Positions 10,876 to 22,721 of a DNA stretch of 64,000 nucleotides are shown here, in pieces; position 1 is the first letter of the stretch; each line of letters opens with the position of its first letter. This stretch comes from Turnera subulata (lineage: Eukaryota; Streptophyta; Magnoliopsida; Malpighiales; Passifloraceae): positions 53,055-117,054 of the forward strand of contig JAKUCV010002101.1 of the NCBI GenBank assembly GCA_028386065.3. The letters run 5' to 3'. Below the pieces are notes generated by a model. That model had not been told where the DNA came from and searched no databases. It saw only the letters and a list, made by a program, of their open reading frames with translations. The position numbers were made by a program, and so were the translations under genes.

Positions 10876-12240
10876 TGTTAGTGTAATGCCCAAAAGCCAA
10901 TCATTGGATGATTATATGGTCATGTATATTTATTAAGGTTTTATTCCAACAAATATGTTTATCAGTGATAAATGCTTGCACATAATTATAACCTAAGAAT
11001 ATTTTATATTCATGAATTATTCCTAGTCGATTATTATTATGGATGGGTTGTAATAATAAATTAAGACTAGCATATATTGAGAATTATATGAGATATGAAT
11101 TCTACATACGGGTACAAGTTAGAGAACTTGTGGTCTGGACTGACCCGACATAAGAACACTACATGGACTGTTATATATATGTTGTCATTAGTGGTTCTTA
11201 TATGTACTATCCTTAGACCTGAGATCATCAAGGTTCCCAATATATGAGTCGTGTACTTTGACATTACTCTTAGTTACCCGTAACTGAGTAAACCTTAGAG
11301 TAATTGTTGGGTACATGATATAATGTTTAGTGGGTTTTTTAAGATCAAGATGGAATTCGTCCAACCCTTATAACGGGTATATTATCAGTTGGGCCTTTTG
11401 ATAGAGTTGAACTGTAAATGCATGGCCATGCTCAGATTAAGTGATATGGGGATATCATTTGTTTCTGTTTTACATAGTTAACTCAGAGATCAAGAAAACT
11501 TAGATTAAACATATACGAGAATGACATATTCCATGTCTCGTATTTGATCTTGATATTGTGACTAAAGGATAATGACATTTTTCCGAGGCATAATGAATCA
11601 ATACTATCTGGTCACTTGGGTAACAATGATGTGTTGTGACTAAAGGATAATGACATTTTTCCGAGTTTATAATTGTTGCCAACGTGATTAGTTCCTACAG
11701 GATCACACACTTAGAACTGTTGATTCGAGCTAGTGGTTAGACCATGGTTGGACCAGGTTATTGAGCTAGTGGTTGGACCATGGTTGGACCGTGCCGTTTG
11801 GGTTGATCGGTTCAATAGTTACCAAAATTATTGAACCTGATTTATTGTCCAAAAAACATGAAAGGATGTGTTGTCTTATATATATGTTGATATATATGAT
11901 TGAGTTAGTGGAGACATAATCATGTTGATGATTGTGACTAAAGTATAGACAATGGAAAACACAATCATGCATGATAAGATGTATGTATGATTAGGTTGGC
12001 CATTCCTTTATTAACTAACGTTGAAAACATATATAAGTGATATATGAAAGAGTGTTAGTATGAGCAGATTTTTTAGAGCTCAACACAATAGCAAAACACA
12101 CTCTTCATACTTGAGAAAGAAACACATCAAACACTCTCTAGTCTCTAGCTCTCGGAAATTCTGCAGCTAGTACTACGGTTCGGGAGTGCTCGGGTTAGTG
12201 ATCGTGTGACGGTTGCTAGCAGTCATCAACAGTTCATGTG
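10876..12240 (+). mobile_element. 5' LTR of copia A, truncated at its 3' end
   Basis: Begins TGTTAGTGTAATGCC. A TATATAAG box lies at 12030-12037. Four GGTTGGACC-type motifs lie at about 11731-11797. A 30-bp segment (GTGACTAAAGGATAATGACA and on) is repeated at 11558 and 11636. The last about 200 bp of the LTR are lost at the fusion with pol. Confidence 0.85.
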
Positions 12241-13888
12241 AAGAAGTTCGAGTACAACAAGAAGCTATAGAGGTTGAGATGGAACAAGGACAGGAACCGC
12301 AAGATGTTGTGGGTGAAAATCCTGTACCTGTAACACATGGACCACGTAGGTCTGATAGGACTCGGTATGAGCGTGAGAGATATGGATTTCTTTTGACTCA
12401 TACTGGAGACGTGATGCTCATGGATGAAGATGAGCCCACTTCCTATCAGCAGGCAATTACGGGTCCAGACTCTAAGAAGTGGCTAGAAGCCATGAATTCT
12501 CAGATGGAATCCATGTATGAAAACAAGGTATGGACCTTGGTTGATCCACCTGAAGGAGTAAAACCCATTGGATGCAAGTGGGTCTATAAGAAGAAGACCA
12601 ACATGGATGGTAATGTGATTACCTTTAAAGGGCGATTGGTTGCTAAAGGTTTTAAACAAGTCATGGTATTGACTATGACGAAACTTTTTCGCCAGTTGCC
12701 ATGGTTAAATCCATTCGAATTCTATTGGCTATAGCTGCATACCATGATTATGAGGATGTGAACATGACACAACCTGAAGGTTTTGTCACTCCAGAGGATG
12801 CTAATATGGTATGCAAATTGCAAAGATCCATTTATGGATTAAAGCAAGCTTCTAGGAGTTGGAATCTTCATTTTGATGAAGTAATCAAACAATTTGGTTT
12901 GATTAAAAATGAAGATGAGCCATGTGTTTACAAGAAGGTTAGTGGGAGCACTATCGTTTTCTTATTGTTGCATGTTAACGACATTCTACTCATTGGGAAT
13001 GATATTCCAACACTACAGTCTATAAAGACTTGGTTAGGAAACAATTTCTCAATGAAGGATTTAGGAGAAGCTGCCTACGTGCTAGGTATAAAGATCTATA
13101 GAGATAGATCCAAAAGGCTTCTTGGCCTAAGTCAAAGTACATATATTGACAAGGTGCTTAAAAGGTTTGGCATGCAAGATTCCAAGTAAGGTTTTTTGCC
13201 CATATCTCATGGCATAACTCTCTCAAAGAATCAATGTCCTAATACATCTAAGGAGAGAGAGCGAATGAGTAAGATTCCTTATGCGTTAGCAATAGGATCT
13301 ATCATGTATGCCATGCTATATACTCGACCAGATGTCGCATATGCATTAAGTGTCACAAGCAGATATCAATCTGATCCTGGTGAAGGTCACTGGACAGCGG
13401 TTAAGAACATCCTTAAGTACTTGAGAAGAACTAAGGATGCATTCCTTGTATACGGAAGCATTGATGAGCTTGTAGTAAAGGGTTGCAAAGATGCTAGCAT
13501 CCACACTTACAAGGATCACTTTAGATCGCAATCAAGATATGTGTTTTGTCTTGGAGGTGGTGTTGTTTGCTGGAAGAGTTCAAAGCAAGAAACAGTTGCC
13601 GATTCTACCACTGAGGCTGAATATATAGCTGCCTCTGATGCAACGAAAGAGGCTGTTTGGATTAAGAAGTTCGTAACTGAACTTGGCGTGGTTCCGAGCA
13701 TTGACTGTCCGATTGAACTCTATTGTGACGACAATGGAACAATCGCACAAGCTCAAAAACCTAGATACCACCAAAGATCCAAGCATATACTCCGACGCTA
13801 CCATCTTATTAGAGAGATCATTGGCAGAGGCGATGTGAGGCTGTGCAAGGTTCCTTCTGAGAACAATGTAGCAGATTCTTTTAACTAA
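12241..13888 (+). pseudogene. Copia pol remnant A (reverse transcriptase and RNase H)
   Basis: Cytoplasmic in origin, this would have copied the element RNA. It retains the pol linker, the copia reverse transcriptase (WVYKKKTNMDG, LVAKGFKQ, YGLKQASRSWN, DILLIGND) and RNase H with integration-proximal tail (TTEAEYIAASDA, LIREIIGRGDVRL). Breaks: a 1-bp loss near 12660 (TAAACAAGTCATGG against TAAACAAGTTCATGG in B), a 51-bp deletion near 12754 that removes the first catalytic Asp region, a stop at 13187-13189 (AAA to TAA) and a 1-bp gain near 13877. The active-site motif reads HVND, with Asn where Asp is expected. Not functional. Confidence 0.9.
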
Positions 13889-14605
13889 GCCGCTCACACA
13901 GCAGAAGCATGATGGTCATGCTAGATCCATTGGTATTCGATATATGGATGATTGGCTTTAGTTCAAGTGGGAGATTGTTAGTGTAATGCCAAAAAGCCAA
14001 TCAATTGATGATTATATAGTCATGCATATTTATTATGGTTTTCTTCCAATAAATATGTTTATATGTGATAAATGCTTGCACATATTTATAACCTAAGAAT
14101 ATTTTATATTCTTGAATTGTTCCTTGTCGATTATTTTTATGGATGGGTTATAATCATAAATTAAGACTAGCGTATGTTGAGAATTATATGAGATATGAAT
14201 TCTACATACGGGTACAAGTTAGAGAACTTGTGGTCTGGACTGACCCGACATAATAACATTACATGGACTGTTATATATATGTTGTCATTAGTGGTTCTTA
14301 TATGTACTATCCTTAGACATGAGATCATCAAGGTTCCCAACATATGAGTCGTGTACTTTGACATTACTCTTAGTTACTCGTAACTGAGTAAACCTTAGAG
14401 TAATTGTTGGGTACATGATATACTGTGTAGTGGGGGTTTTTTTTTTTTGATGCTAATGATTATTTTATTCAATATGAACAAATGTACACAGCTTCATAAG
14501 AATGCAGCAGAAGCTCGATACAGACCCACAATGATCGCAGAAACAGGAAGAAACTACATAGGAAAAGACACAGAATAACACATTAAAAATTCGAACAGAG
14601 ACCAA

Positions 14606-17600
14606 TCAGTTTGGTGGTGCAAGCATCATTAGATTGCGACGAGGGGCTTTACCCAAATTTATTGTACCAACATTTGCAATTACGCAAGAAGCACTGTTTG
14701 GGAAGAAGCACTGAGAGGACTTGATCCAAGAGGTAACATTCACCAAAGCAAGATCTACAATTCTGTCCTTATCAGAGTCAGAGTTATTGAAGACTCTGCT
14801 ATTCCTTTCTAGCCAAATGGACCAAAGAGTCGCGTATGCAATTGCAGTCCAGAAAGGTCTACTATAGTTGAAAGGAGAAGCAAAAGACCATTGAAGCAGA
14901 AAATCACTGAGAGTTGCGGGCATAACCCATTGGATACCCCACCATCCCCAAAGATTACCCCAAACATTCCAAGCGAACGGACAGAGGAGAAGAAGGTGGC
15001 CCCTGCATTCAAGCTGTTTATTACAAAAGGTACAAATAGAATTTGCCTAGGGGATAATACCTCGATGCCGCAGGACTTCTTTCGTAGGAATTGTGTTGTT
15101 GATGGCCAACCAAAGCCAACATTCGATTTTGAAGGGTGTCAGGGTGAGCCAAATGAGAGGCTTGGTGCGTGAAAACCCCCCGTGAGAATATAAAAACTTC
15201 CTTCCGGAGGATACTGAGTAATTCCTGTCTTGATTGTCAAGCCAAGTCATTGAATCCATTCGGTTTGGCTGGAGGGACACATTAGAAGTCAATAATTTCA
15301 CTCTAGCAATATCGTCATTTTTCCAATCTCGCTGGAGGGACACATTAAGGAATTCACACATGGAGCGCTCTTTAGAAAGAGCATTTGAATACTGCCGCGG
15401 GAATAACAATTTCAGGGGACCCTCACCCGACCAATCATTTTCCCAAAACCGAATTATCTCGCCGTTGCCAAATTCAATGCGAGAGCCGGATCGTCGAGAC
15501 ACTCCAAAGTGATCGAAGTCATCCCCAAAATGAGTGTTATCACTTCGTTGAGCTGAAACCTTTGAAGGGGCAAAAGATGGGAATAAATCTGAAGTATCTA
15601 CGGTGCATTTATATTTAATAAGGCTTTTTCAAACTTCCCTTCCTGGCTTAGTGTAATTCAAAAGCCATTTGAAGAGTAGTCATTGATTCATGACATGAAT
15701 GTCTACAATGCCCATGCCACCAGATTCTTTGGGGATGGAGAAAGATTTCCAAGCCAAAAGACACACCTTTCTAGACTCGTTGAGACCGTTCCAGAAAAAA
15801 CACTGCTGGATCTTAATAATTCTTTTGGCAACAACCACTGGTAGACGGAATAAGGACATGAAGTAAATGGAGAGTCCACTATGGACGGATTTGATAAGTG
15901 TGACCCGGCCGCCAAGGGAGAGGTGCTTGCCTTTCCATGCCTTGAGCTTGGTAGAGATTTTATCCAGAACGGGTTTCCATGCCTCAACACGTCTCATATT
16001 GGCCCGAGTGGATAACCAAGGTATTAGATCGGGAAACGCTCTTTGCGGCTGTGCAACATATTAGCATATTCTTGAACACGAGTAGTAGGCAGTCCAATCC
16101 CGATAATGCTGCTCTTGAAAAAATTAATACTTAGACCCTAAAGTGCCTCAAAGAATCTCAAACATCGTTTAAGGTTCAGCAATGATGAGACATCTGCAGG
16201 TGAGAAGAGTATGGTGTCGTCTGCAAACTGTAGGATGGATATATTAATGCCATGAACGGGTACCTCTTGAATCAGATTCAGGGAGCTTGCCCTGGATAGA
16301 ATACGCGACAACCCCTCTGCCGCTAATATGAACAAAAATGGAGAGAGAGGGTCTCCCTGTTTGAAACCCCTCCTCATTGTGAATTCCTCGGAAGGAGAGC
16401 CATTAACCAAGAGCGCCACTTTTGATGAGGAAATGCTTTCGTCAATCCATCTCCTCCATAATAATCCAAATCCCATGGCCTTGAAAACCTGAGACAAGTA
16501 GCCCCAATCCACCGAATCAAAGGCCTTTTGGAAGTCAAGCTTCCAGATAATGGCTTTGCGCTTCTCTTTTCTTAAGGAATACTTCGTTAGCAACGAAAGA
16601 AAAGTTCTTAATACTTCCTCCTTTAATAAAGGCCGATTGTTGACTACTGATCAAATTTGGTAAGACAGATTTCAACCTCGATGCCAGAAGTTTTGAGATG
16701 ATTTTGTATAATCCATGCACAAGTGTGATGGGCCTGAAATCATCCAAGGAGTCAGCCCCAAATTTTTTGGCGATAAGTGTGATATATGCTGAATTAGAAC
16801 CTTTAGGTGACCTGGCAGAAGCTAAGAACTGACAAACCATGTCAAAAACTTCGTATTTAATTAGTTCCCAACAGTTCTTATAGAAGGAGAAGCCAAACCC
16901 GTCGGGGCTCGGGGCCTTGGAGCTATCACAACTCCAAACAGCATTCTTGACTTCCTCCATTGAGAAAGGCTTTTCCAGATCACGTGCAAGAGAGGGATCG
17001 AGTCTTGCAAAGGTGGTTGAGCCGAGGGAAGGTCTAGCATAGTTGCAAGAAGAATAGAGCTTGGCAAAGTAATTCTTGGTCTCCTCCTTTATGGCTTTCA
17101 GGTCAGCAATTAGATCATTGTTGGACCTGATGTGGCTGATTCGATTTTTAGAGCCCTTTATCCATGCTGACATGTGAAAGAAACGTGAATTCCTGACCCG
17201 AGTTTGCACCATTTTATTCTTGCCTTCTGCCGCCAAATTGCCTCTAATTGTTTGTATTTGATCTCAAGTTCAGATTTGAGATCATTAATGGAGGCAAGTG
17301 CGGATTGGGATAGGTCACGGGTCCCTGAAACTTTGTCAAAACGATCCAGCTCCTCTTGAATTGAAAGAAGAATGGCGTTCACATTCCCGAAAACCTCTCG
17401 ATTCCAACTAGCAAGGATGCACCTCAAAGCTCCTAGTCTCTTTAGTATGTTGAACTGATTTGGAAATTCACGACCTGCCTCAGCCGACATTTCTTTGATA
17501 CGATCATAGAACCTAGGATGATCCCACCAAGCTGCTAAGAATCTAAACGGTTTGAATCCCCAATCCACGGATTCCTGGGAGAGCAACAAGGGGCAGTGGT

Positions 17601-17901
17601 CCGAGTTTTGTTTACTACCAGCAGTAAGGGACAAATGCAGAAAAAAGATGGGCCAATCACCATCAGCAAAGACTCTATCAATCTGGCTAGCAGCTCGGTA
17701 ATTCCCCCAAGTATATAAATGCCCCTTAAGGGCGAACTCAATAAGATTCAGCCTTTGGATAAAATTTTTTAAGGCTTCAGTACCGCGGCGGCACAATCTC
17801 CCACTTTTTCGATCAGAAGCATTAAGCGTTTCATTGAAGTCGCCGAGGATCAACCAAGGAGCCGTGAAGGACAACTTCATTATGCATAGAACGTCAAACA
17901 T
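14606..17901 (-). pseudogene. LINE ORF2 (endonuclease, reverse transcriptase, zf-RVT), copy A
   Basis: The N-terminal endonuclease is lost in the shared deletion; what remains starts at the APWLILGDFNET motif and the SDHCPLLLS motif (about 17600-17850). Reverse transcriptase motifs follow: FRPITLVHGLYKIISKLLA, KLDFQKAFDSVDW, QGDPLSPFLFILA and FADDTILF (about 16190-16750). Then comes the LGGRVTLIKS region and the C-terminal zinc-finger-like zf-RVT segment (FKIECWLWLAIN near 15110). Several frameshifts and a deletion near 15330 break the frame. Not functional. Confidence 0.85.
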
Positions 17902-18493
17902 TTGAAATCAGGAGTCAATTGTATTACATTAAATTGGCCGACCTATCCCAGTCGATTACATCACCAATTCTTTTGGTTTCATTCACTTCGTAAGAATTGA
18001 AGGAGACAGGAGTGGACTCACTGATTTTAGTGCCGCCCTCAACACGCTTATTCACCTTAGCAATGTCTGAATCAGTCACCGACATCCTGCTATCTGTAGT
18101 GGATACAATGCTGCCATTTTTTGAGAGGAATATGCTCTTTTTCAGAAAAGCCTTTGCCTTGTTTGGGTTCTACTACAGTCCCATTCTTTTTAGGACTGCC
18201 AAGACTTTTCTCTCCACCAAACCCTGAAGAGAAGATGAATCCTTGGCATAGGTTGGGGGTTCCCATTGGTCGCACCGTATGGAAGAGGATAATTGATATG
18301 ACCTTAGGCTGCTTGATGAAGCTTCAAAATCATGGGATTTGGATGGGGGTGGAGTGGGGTTGATGAAGGGAGAATACGAGGTAGAGGGCATGTTTAGAGA
18401 GGGGACCAGAGGTTGAGGGATGTGAAGGTTAGGGGTGTGCTCGAAAGTAAGGGCCACTGATAATGGTACATTGACTGGGCTTGAAATAGAATG

Positions 18494-19228
18494 TTAGGCT
18501 GGGCTTGAGGGGGGCACTGGGTTGGGTGAATATTTGGTTGGATTGGTGTGATTAGGATCATAGGGTATCATGTGCGAGTCCACAGATACATGGTTTTCTG
18601 ACAGCTCGGATGGGGTTAGTATAGGAGAAAGTGTGAGTGGGTTTTGGAAGGTGGTCTTTACAGACTCGCCATGCCTCTCGATAATGGGGCGCAGAATGAA
18701 GAAATTGTCAGAGGTCGAGGCGGCATTTTGGTTTGATTTGTGCGAGTTGTTGGGAGAAGAGATTGCTTTACTGAGTTGTTTGGTAGGCGAGAGAGTGGGC
18801 CCACTGGTGTGAGGGTCGGAGCGAGGAGGCTGTGTCGGAGATTGCACCGATGACCACTCCCAGTCAAGGGGGTCATATTGAGACTCAACGACGCCAATAT
18901 CAAAAGCGTGATCTCCCACAAAGACTAAGAGTACACAGTTAATGAGAGGCTTTGAGGTGGTAAGAACAAGCACTTCTGCAACATCAAAGCGATCCATAGA
19001 TATGGATTCAGAGCTCCAATCAACCATCGTCCCAAAATTTGCGGAAATCGCACTAAATAAATCCTTCGACCAAAAACACGGTGAGATCCCCTTCATCAAT
19101 ACCCAACAAAGACGATTAAAGGCCGCATCCCCCTCCTTCCATTGTCTAAACACAGAGCATACTTGGTTGATGAAAACTAGTTTGCACACCACTGCTTCCT
19201 GTAACTCCTCTTGCGAGTTGAACGGCAA
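18494..19228 (-). pseudogene. LINE ORF1 (gag-like, DUF4283-type), copy A
   Basis: Nucleic-acid-binding protein of plant L1 elements. The readable 244 codons contain a DUF4283-like fold: FRQWKEGDAAFN, then WVLMKGISPCFW, FGTMVDWSSES, RFDVAEVLVLTTS and HAFDIGVVES in the usual order (about residues 25-120). A Pro/Ser-rich tail follows. The frame is open upstream of the listed start and runs into the truncated 5' end. The C-terminal part lies in other frames. Confidence 0.75.
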
Positions 19229-20336
19229 GGGGAGTAGAGGAGCATGTTTGGGTACAAGGTTGGGGCCAACGGAGGGATGATGAAGGGTTGTGGGGGGTTA
19301 GGCCTCTTGATAGAGTTAAACTGTAAATGCATGGCCATGCTCAGATTAAGTGATATGGGGATATCATTTGTATATGTGTTACACAGTTACCTCAGAGATC
19401 AAGAACACTTAGATTAAACATATATGAGAATGACATATTCCATGTCTTATGTTTGATCTTGATAATGTGACGAAAGGATAATGACATTTTTCCGAGGCAT
19501 AATGAATCAGTACTGATCTGGTCACTTGGGTAACAATGATGTGTTGCTAGACACCGCTCATTGTTTATAATTATAAATGAGTGTTTATAATTATTGCCAA
19601 CGTGATTAGTGCCTATAGGGTCACGCACTTATAACTGTTGATTCGAGCTAGTGGTAAGACCATGGTTGGACCAGGTTATTGAGCTAGTGGTTAGACCATG
19701 GTTTGGTTGATCGATTCAATAGTTACCAGAATTATTGAACCTGAATTATTGTCCAAAAAAGCATGAAAGGATGTGTTGTCTTATATATGTGTTGACATAT
19801 AAGATTGAGCTAGGGGAGACATAATCATGTTGATGATTGTGACTAAAGTATAGATAATGGAAAACACAATCATGGTTGATAAGATGTATGTATGATTAGG
19901 TTGGCCATTTCTATATTAACTAACGTTGAAAACATATATAAGTGATATATGAAAGAGTGTTAGTATGAGCAGATTTTTGAGAGCTCAACACAATAGCAAA
20001 ACACACTCTTCATACTTGAGAAAGAAACACATCAAACACTCTCTAGTCTCTAGCTCTCGGAAATTCTGCAGCTGGCACTGCGGTTCGGGAGTGCTCGGGT
20101 TAGTGATCGTGTGACGGTTGCTAGCAGTCATCAACGGTTCGTGTGGATACCGTAGAGGAGTCGGATTTCTGTCTGGTTCTTGCTGATTTGGATCATCAGT
20201 TGAGTGAAAGATCTCAACCAAACCAGGTACGAAAATTTTATTATTCGGTTTACCCTGTTTCACATGGATCCTCCATTAGTTCCGGATTTTTCCGCTGCGC
20301 ATTTTGTCTCTTTGTTTACATACCCGGTTACTTACA

Positions 20337-20341
20337 AATAA
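20337..20341. repeat. Target duplication AATAA, right of copia A
   Basis: Follows ACTTACA, the last bases of the 3' LTR, and equals 10871-10875. Confidence 0.8.
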
Positions 20342-21900
20342 AATCTGGGTGGCGACTCTATATATGTTGAATCGACCCGAAGAAGGTGTAAGGATGCGAG
20401 TGAGGGGAATGAATAAATCTTAATCCGGGTCCTTACAGACAGTTGTTATCTATTGTTACTTTTTGTGCAAAATTAATTTTGTATTCATATGTAGTTAATT
20501 ATATATAAAAAAATGATGGACCAGCATATCTAGAATCAGAGTTGTTATCTATTGTTAGAAAATGCAATCTTATCATTTTGATAGCTAAAAAAAAAAAATT
20601 TGTTAGATCTGTGTTTAATGTTCATACTAGACTTCTTTTCTGGAACCAGAGTTGTTATCTACTGTTACTTCTTGTGCCAAATTTTTGTATTTATATGTAG
20701 GTATATTTATAATCTATTTTTTTATTCAGTTGCAATAGCACTTTTAATTGAAACATTCTCCTAACGGTAATAGAATTTTTTAAAATAATTTTTACTTATA
20801 ATTTATGATCCACTATTGTTTTTCAAAACTAATTTTAATTCTCCATTTCTTCTCTTTTCTCCCTTATACATTCTTATAGATATTCATGAATATTCTTTTT
20901 CTGATTCTAAAAGGAGAATATTGTACCCAAAAAAATGTCTCTAAAATTGTTCTGTAAGAACTTCATGATTCATATAGAATTTATATTTGTTTATAGTTAT
21001 TTTTATATATCCAAAATTGCCTCTTGTAAGTTTTTTTTATAAAGAGAAGTTTTTAAAAAATAAAAATAAATGAACTGTTGGAGAATTTGCAGTAGGTAAA
21101 GAAATATGGCTTTAAAATATAATATAGATGTTATATAAATAGGATAGAAAAATTAAATTTTGGTGAAAATTTGTATTTCTTTTGGTTTTTCTTTTGTTTG
21201 TTGGCAAACTACTCTTCCAAATTTTTAATTAGGTAGTTTTATATTGAATTGATTTGTAAAGGGGAATGCTTTCGGGTGGGGGGTTGGCAATTAGTGGACA
21301 AAGTGCAGACTAATTTCAAGTTAGTGTTGGTTTAATTTTTTTGGTCTGAACTTTGTAATCGTTATACTTACTTTCACCTTTTTACATTTACTGATAAATT
21401 ATACAAATGGCCCAATGGACTTAATTCCACCTTCATGGACGACTATAATTAGATAATACAACAAAGGGATGGACCAATATCTCTGGAACCAGACTCATTT
21501 TTAATTTAGTAACTAAAAAAAGTGTTATTAGACTTAGATCTGTGTTCATACTGGACTTCATCTCTTGGAACTATTTATTTAGATTATTATTCTTAGATAA
21601 TACAATCTTATCATTTTGATAACTAAAAGAAACTATTGTTAGATCGGTCTTCATTGTTCATACTAGACTTCTTCTGTTGGAAATATTTATTTATATTATT
21701 ATTTTGTCATGTCATTCTTTGGAGGAGATAAGAGCAATAAGCAATGCACTTGACACTTCTGAAATTTAAAAATATCCTGGTCTTGAGAGCCTAATAATGA
21801 TTAGTAAATTACAAGTTATCAGATGATATTTTTTTTCGTTTGTTTGGATATGCGTGGATATTATCATGTGGCAAAATCATCCAGAATAATTAATAGAGAA
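20342..21900. other. Tat-like remnant end, then AT-rich DNA with gene-upstream modules
   Basis: 20342-20446 continues the interrupted Ty3/Tat-like remnant (GGGTGGCGACTCT). After that the DNA is AT-rich without a supported gene. Three stretches (about 20447, 20560-20710 and 21480-21700) resemble the region upstream of the host gene at 6470-6660, for example the shared GTTGTTATCTACTGTTACTT and GTTCATACTAG. The stretch is present again in unit 2. Confidence 0.5.
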
Positions 21901-22599
21901 ATGATAACAAGTGCTGTTCGTGTCAAACTAGCTGCAAGTATACAACGTGCTGTAGTACAGAAGGTCGAATCACAGGGACTGCTGTAAACAACATTGTCCT
22001 TAGAATTTTAATTGATTAGACTAAATAACAAATAAACAAATAAAATTGAGATTATGATGATAATAACCTGAGGTAATAAAGTAAATAAGCAGAAAGTAAA
22101 GTAACAGTATCGGCTGGTGAAAAGATGTAGTTGTAAGAAAACCTAGGTTGTCCGGGATTCACTATAGCTCATGCTGTTCAAATAATAATCCAGAATTCGG
22201 TTACTTAGCTCGTCTATCTTGTTGGGTTACCTAGCCTATAATTTTTACAACCAGTTGTTCACTATTATTGTAAAACTACCCTAATCCCGAACAACCTGTT
22301 GTTCGCCAGTGTTGCCTGTCCTAGGGTGCAGTAGGTGCTGAATCCTGAACTACCCTAAAACCCTTCTCTCGACATTATTTAGGATAGAGGTTGTATATGG
22401 AATGATCAGATTTCCTAGCTTCTCCTGTTCAGTGCTTCGCTAAGACGTCTAAGATGTACAAGAGGGTGATCAAGCCACATGCACTATTAAGTTCTCCATA
22501 CACAAATCAAGGCATGATCAACGAATAAAAGAAACCAGACATGAATTATTACCCAAACATAAAGCTGTAGCTACATCCCATAAACCTTGATATAAAATA
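21901..22599 (-). mobile_element. Candidate minus-strand LTR, part (unit 1)
   Basis: Same sequence as 40562-41246 in unit 2, where the full candidate LTR can be seen. Here it is cut off by the N run. Confidence 0.4.
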
Positions 22600-22721
22600 N
22601 NNNNNNNNNNNNNNNNNNNNNNNNNNNNNNNNNNNNNNNNNNNNNNNNNNNNNNNNNNNNNNNNNNNNNNNNNNNNNNNNNNNNNNNNNNNNNNNNNNNN
22701 NNNNNNNNNNNNNNNNNNNNN
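22600..22721. other. Assembly gap (122 N)
   Basis: Run of N. By comparison with unit 2, about 750 bp of unit end plus about 165 bp of LTR start would be expected here, so 122 is probably not the true size, or there is a deletion. Confidence 0.95.

Larger units (their letters stand above)
14436..19296 (-). mobile_element. L1-type LINE, copy A, nested in 3' LTR
   Basis: The poly(T) at 14437-14448 is the poly(A) tail of a minus-strand element. ORF1-like and ORF2-like coding follow leftwards from 19228. The 5' end at about 19296 lies within ORF1, so it was 5'-truncated on insertion. It shares with copy C an internal loss of about 445 bp (junction near 17925) that removes the end of ORF1 and the start of the endonuclease. 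The site in the LTR is the same in copies B and C. Confidence 0.9.
10876..20336 (+). mobile_element. Ty1/copia element, copy A, internally deleted, with nested LINE
   Basis: The LTR starts TGTTAGTGTAATGCC and ends ACTTACA, with AATAA on both sides. The 5' LTR is fused at about 12240 directly to the second half of pol, so primer site, gag, protease and most of integrase are gone. The 3' LTR begins at 13976 after the polypurine tract AAGTGGGAGAT and is split by a LINE. The flanks match those of copies B and C, so this copy arose by block duplication. Confidence 0.9.
13976..20336 (+). mobile_element. 3' LTR of copia A, split by a LINE
   Basis: LTR sequence at 13976-14435 resumes at 19297 and ends at 20336. 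A TATATAAG box lies at 19935-19942 and three GGTTGGACC-type motifs at about 19648-19705. Compared with the uninterrupted 5' LTRs, about 55 bp of LTR sequence are missing at the LINE insertion point. Confidence 0.85.
1..22599 (+). repeat. Tandem block, unit 1 (left end outside window)
   Basis: First of three direct copies of a block of about 20 kb. The same order recurs in units 2 and 3: solo LTR, TTTAGGG-like tract, Cassandra-like LTRs, minus-strand gene, AT-rich repeats, Tat-like remnant, copia with LINE, AT-rich tail. Unit 1 alone keeps the MITE at 3803-4070 and an extra segment at about 8531-9990. The right end runs into the assembly gap. Confidence 0.85.

Noticed and set aside
14891..15172. 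Plus-strand frames antisense to the LINEs (also near 18121, 33080, 59642 and 63134)
   Set aside because: They are shadows of the minus-strand LINE coding regions.
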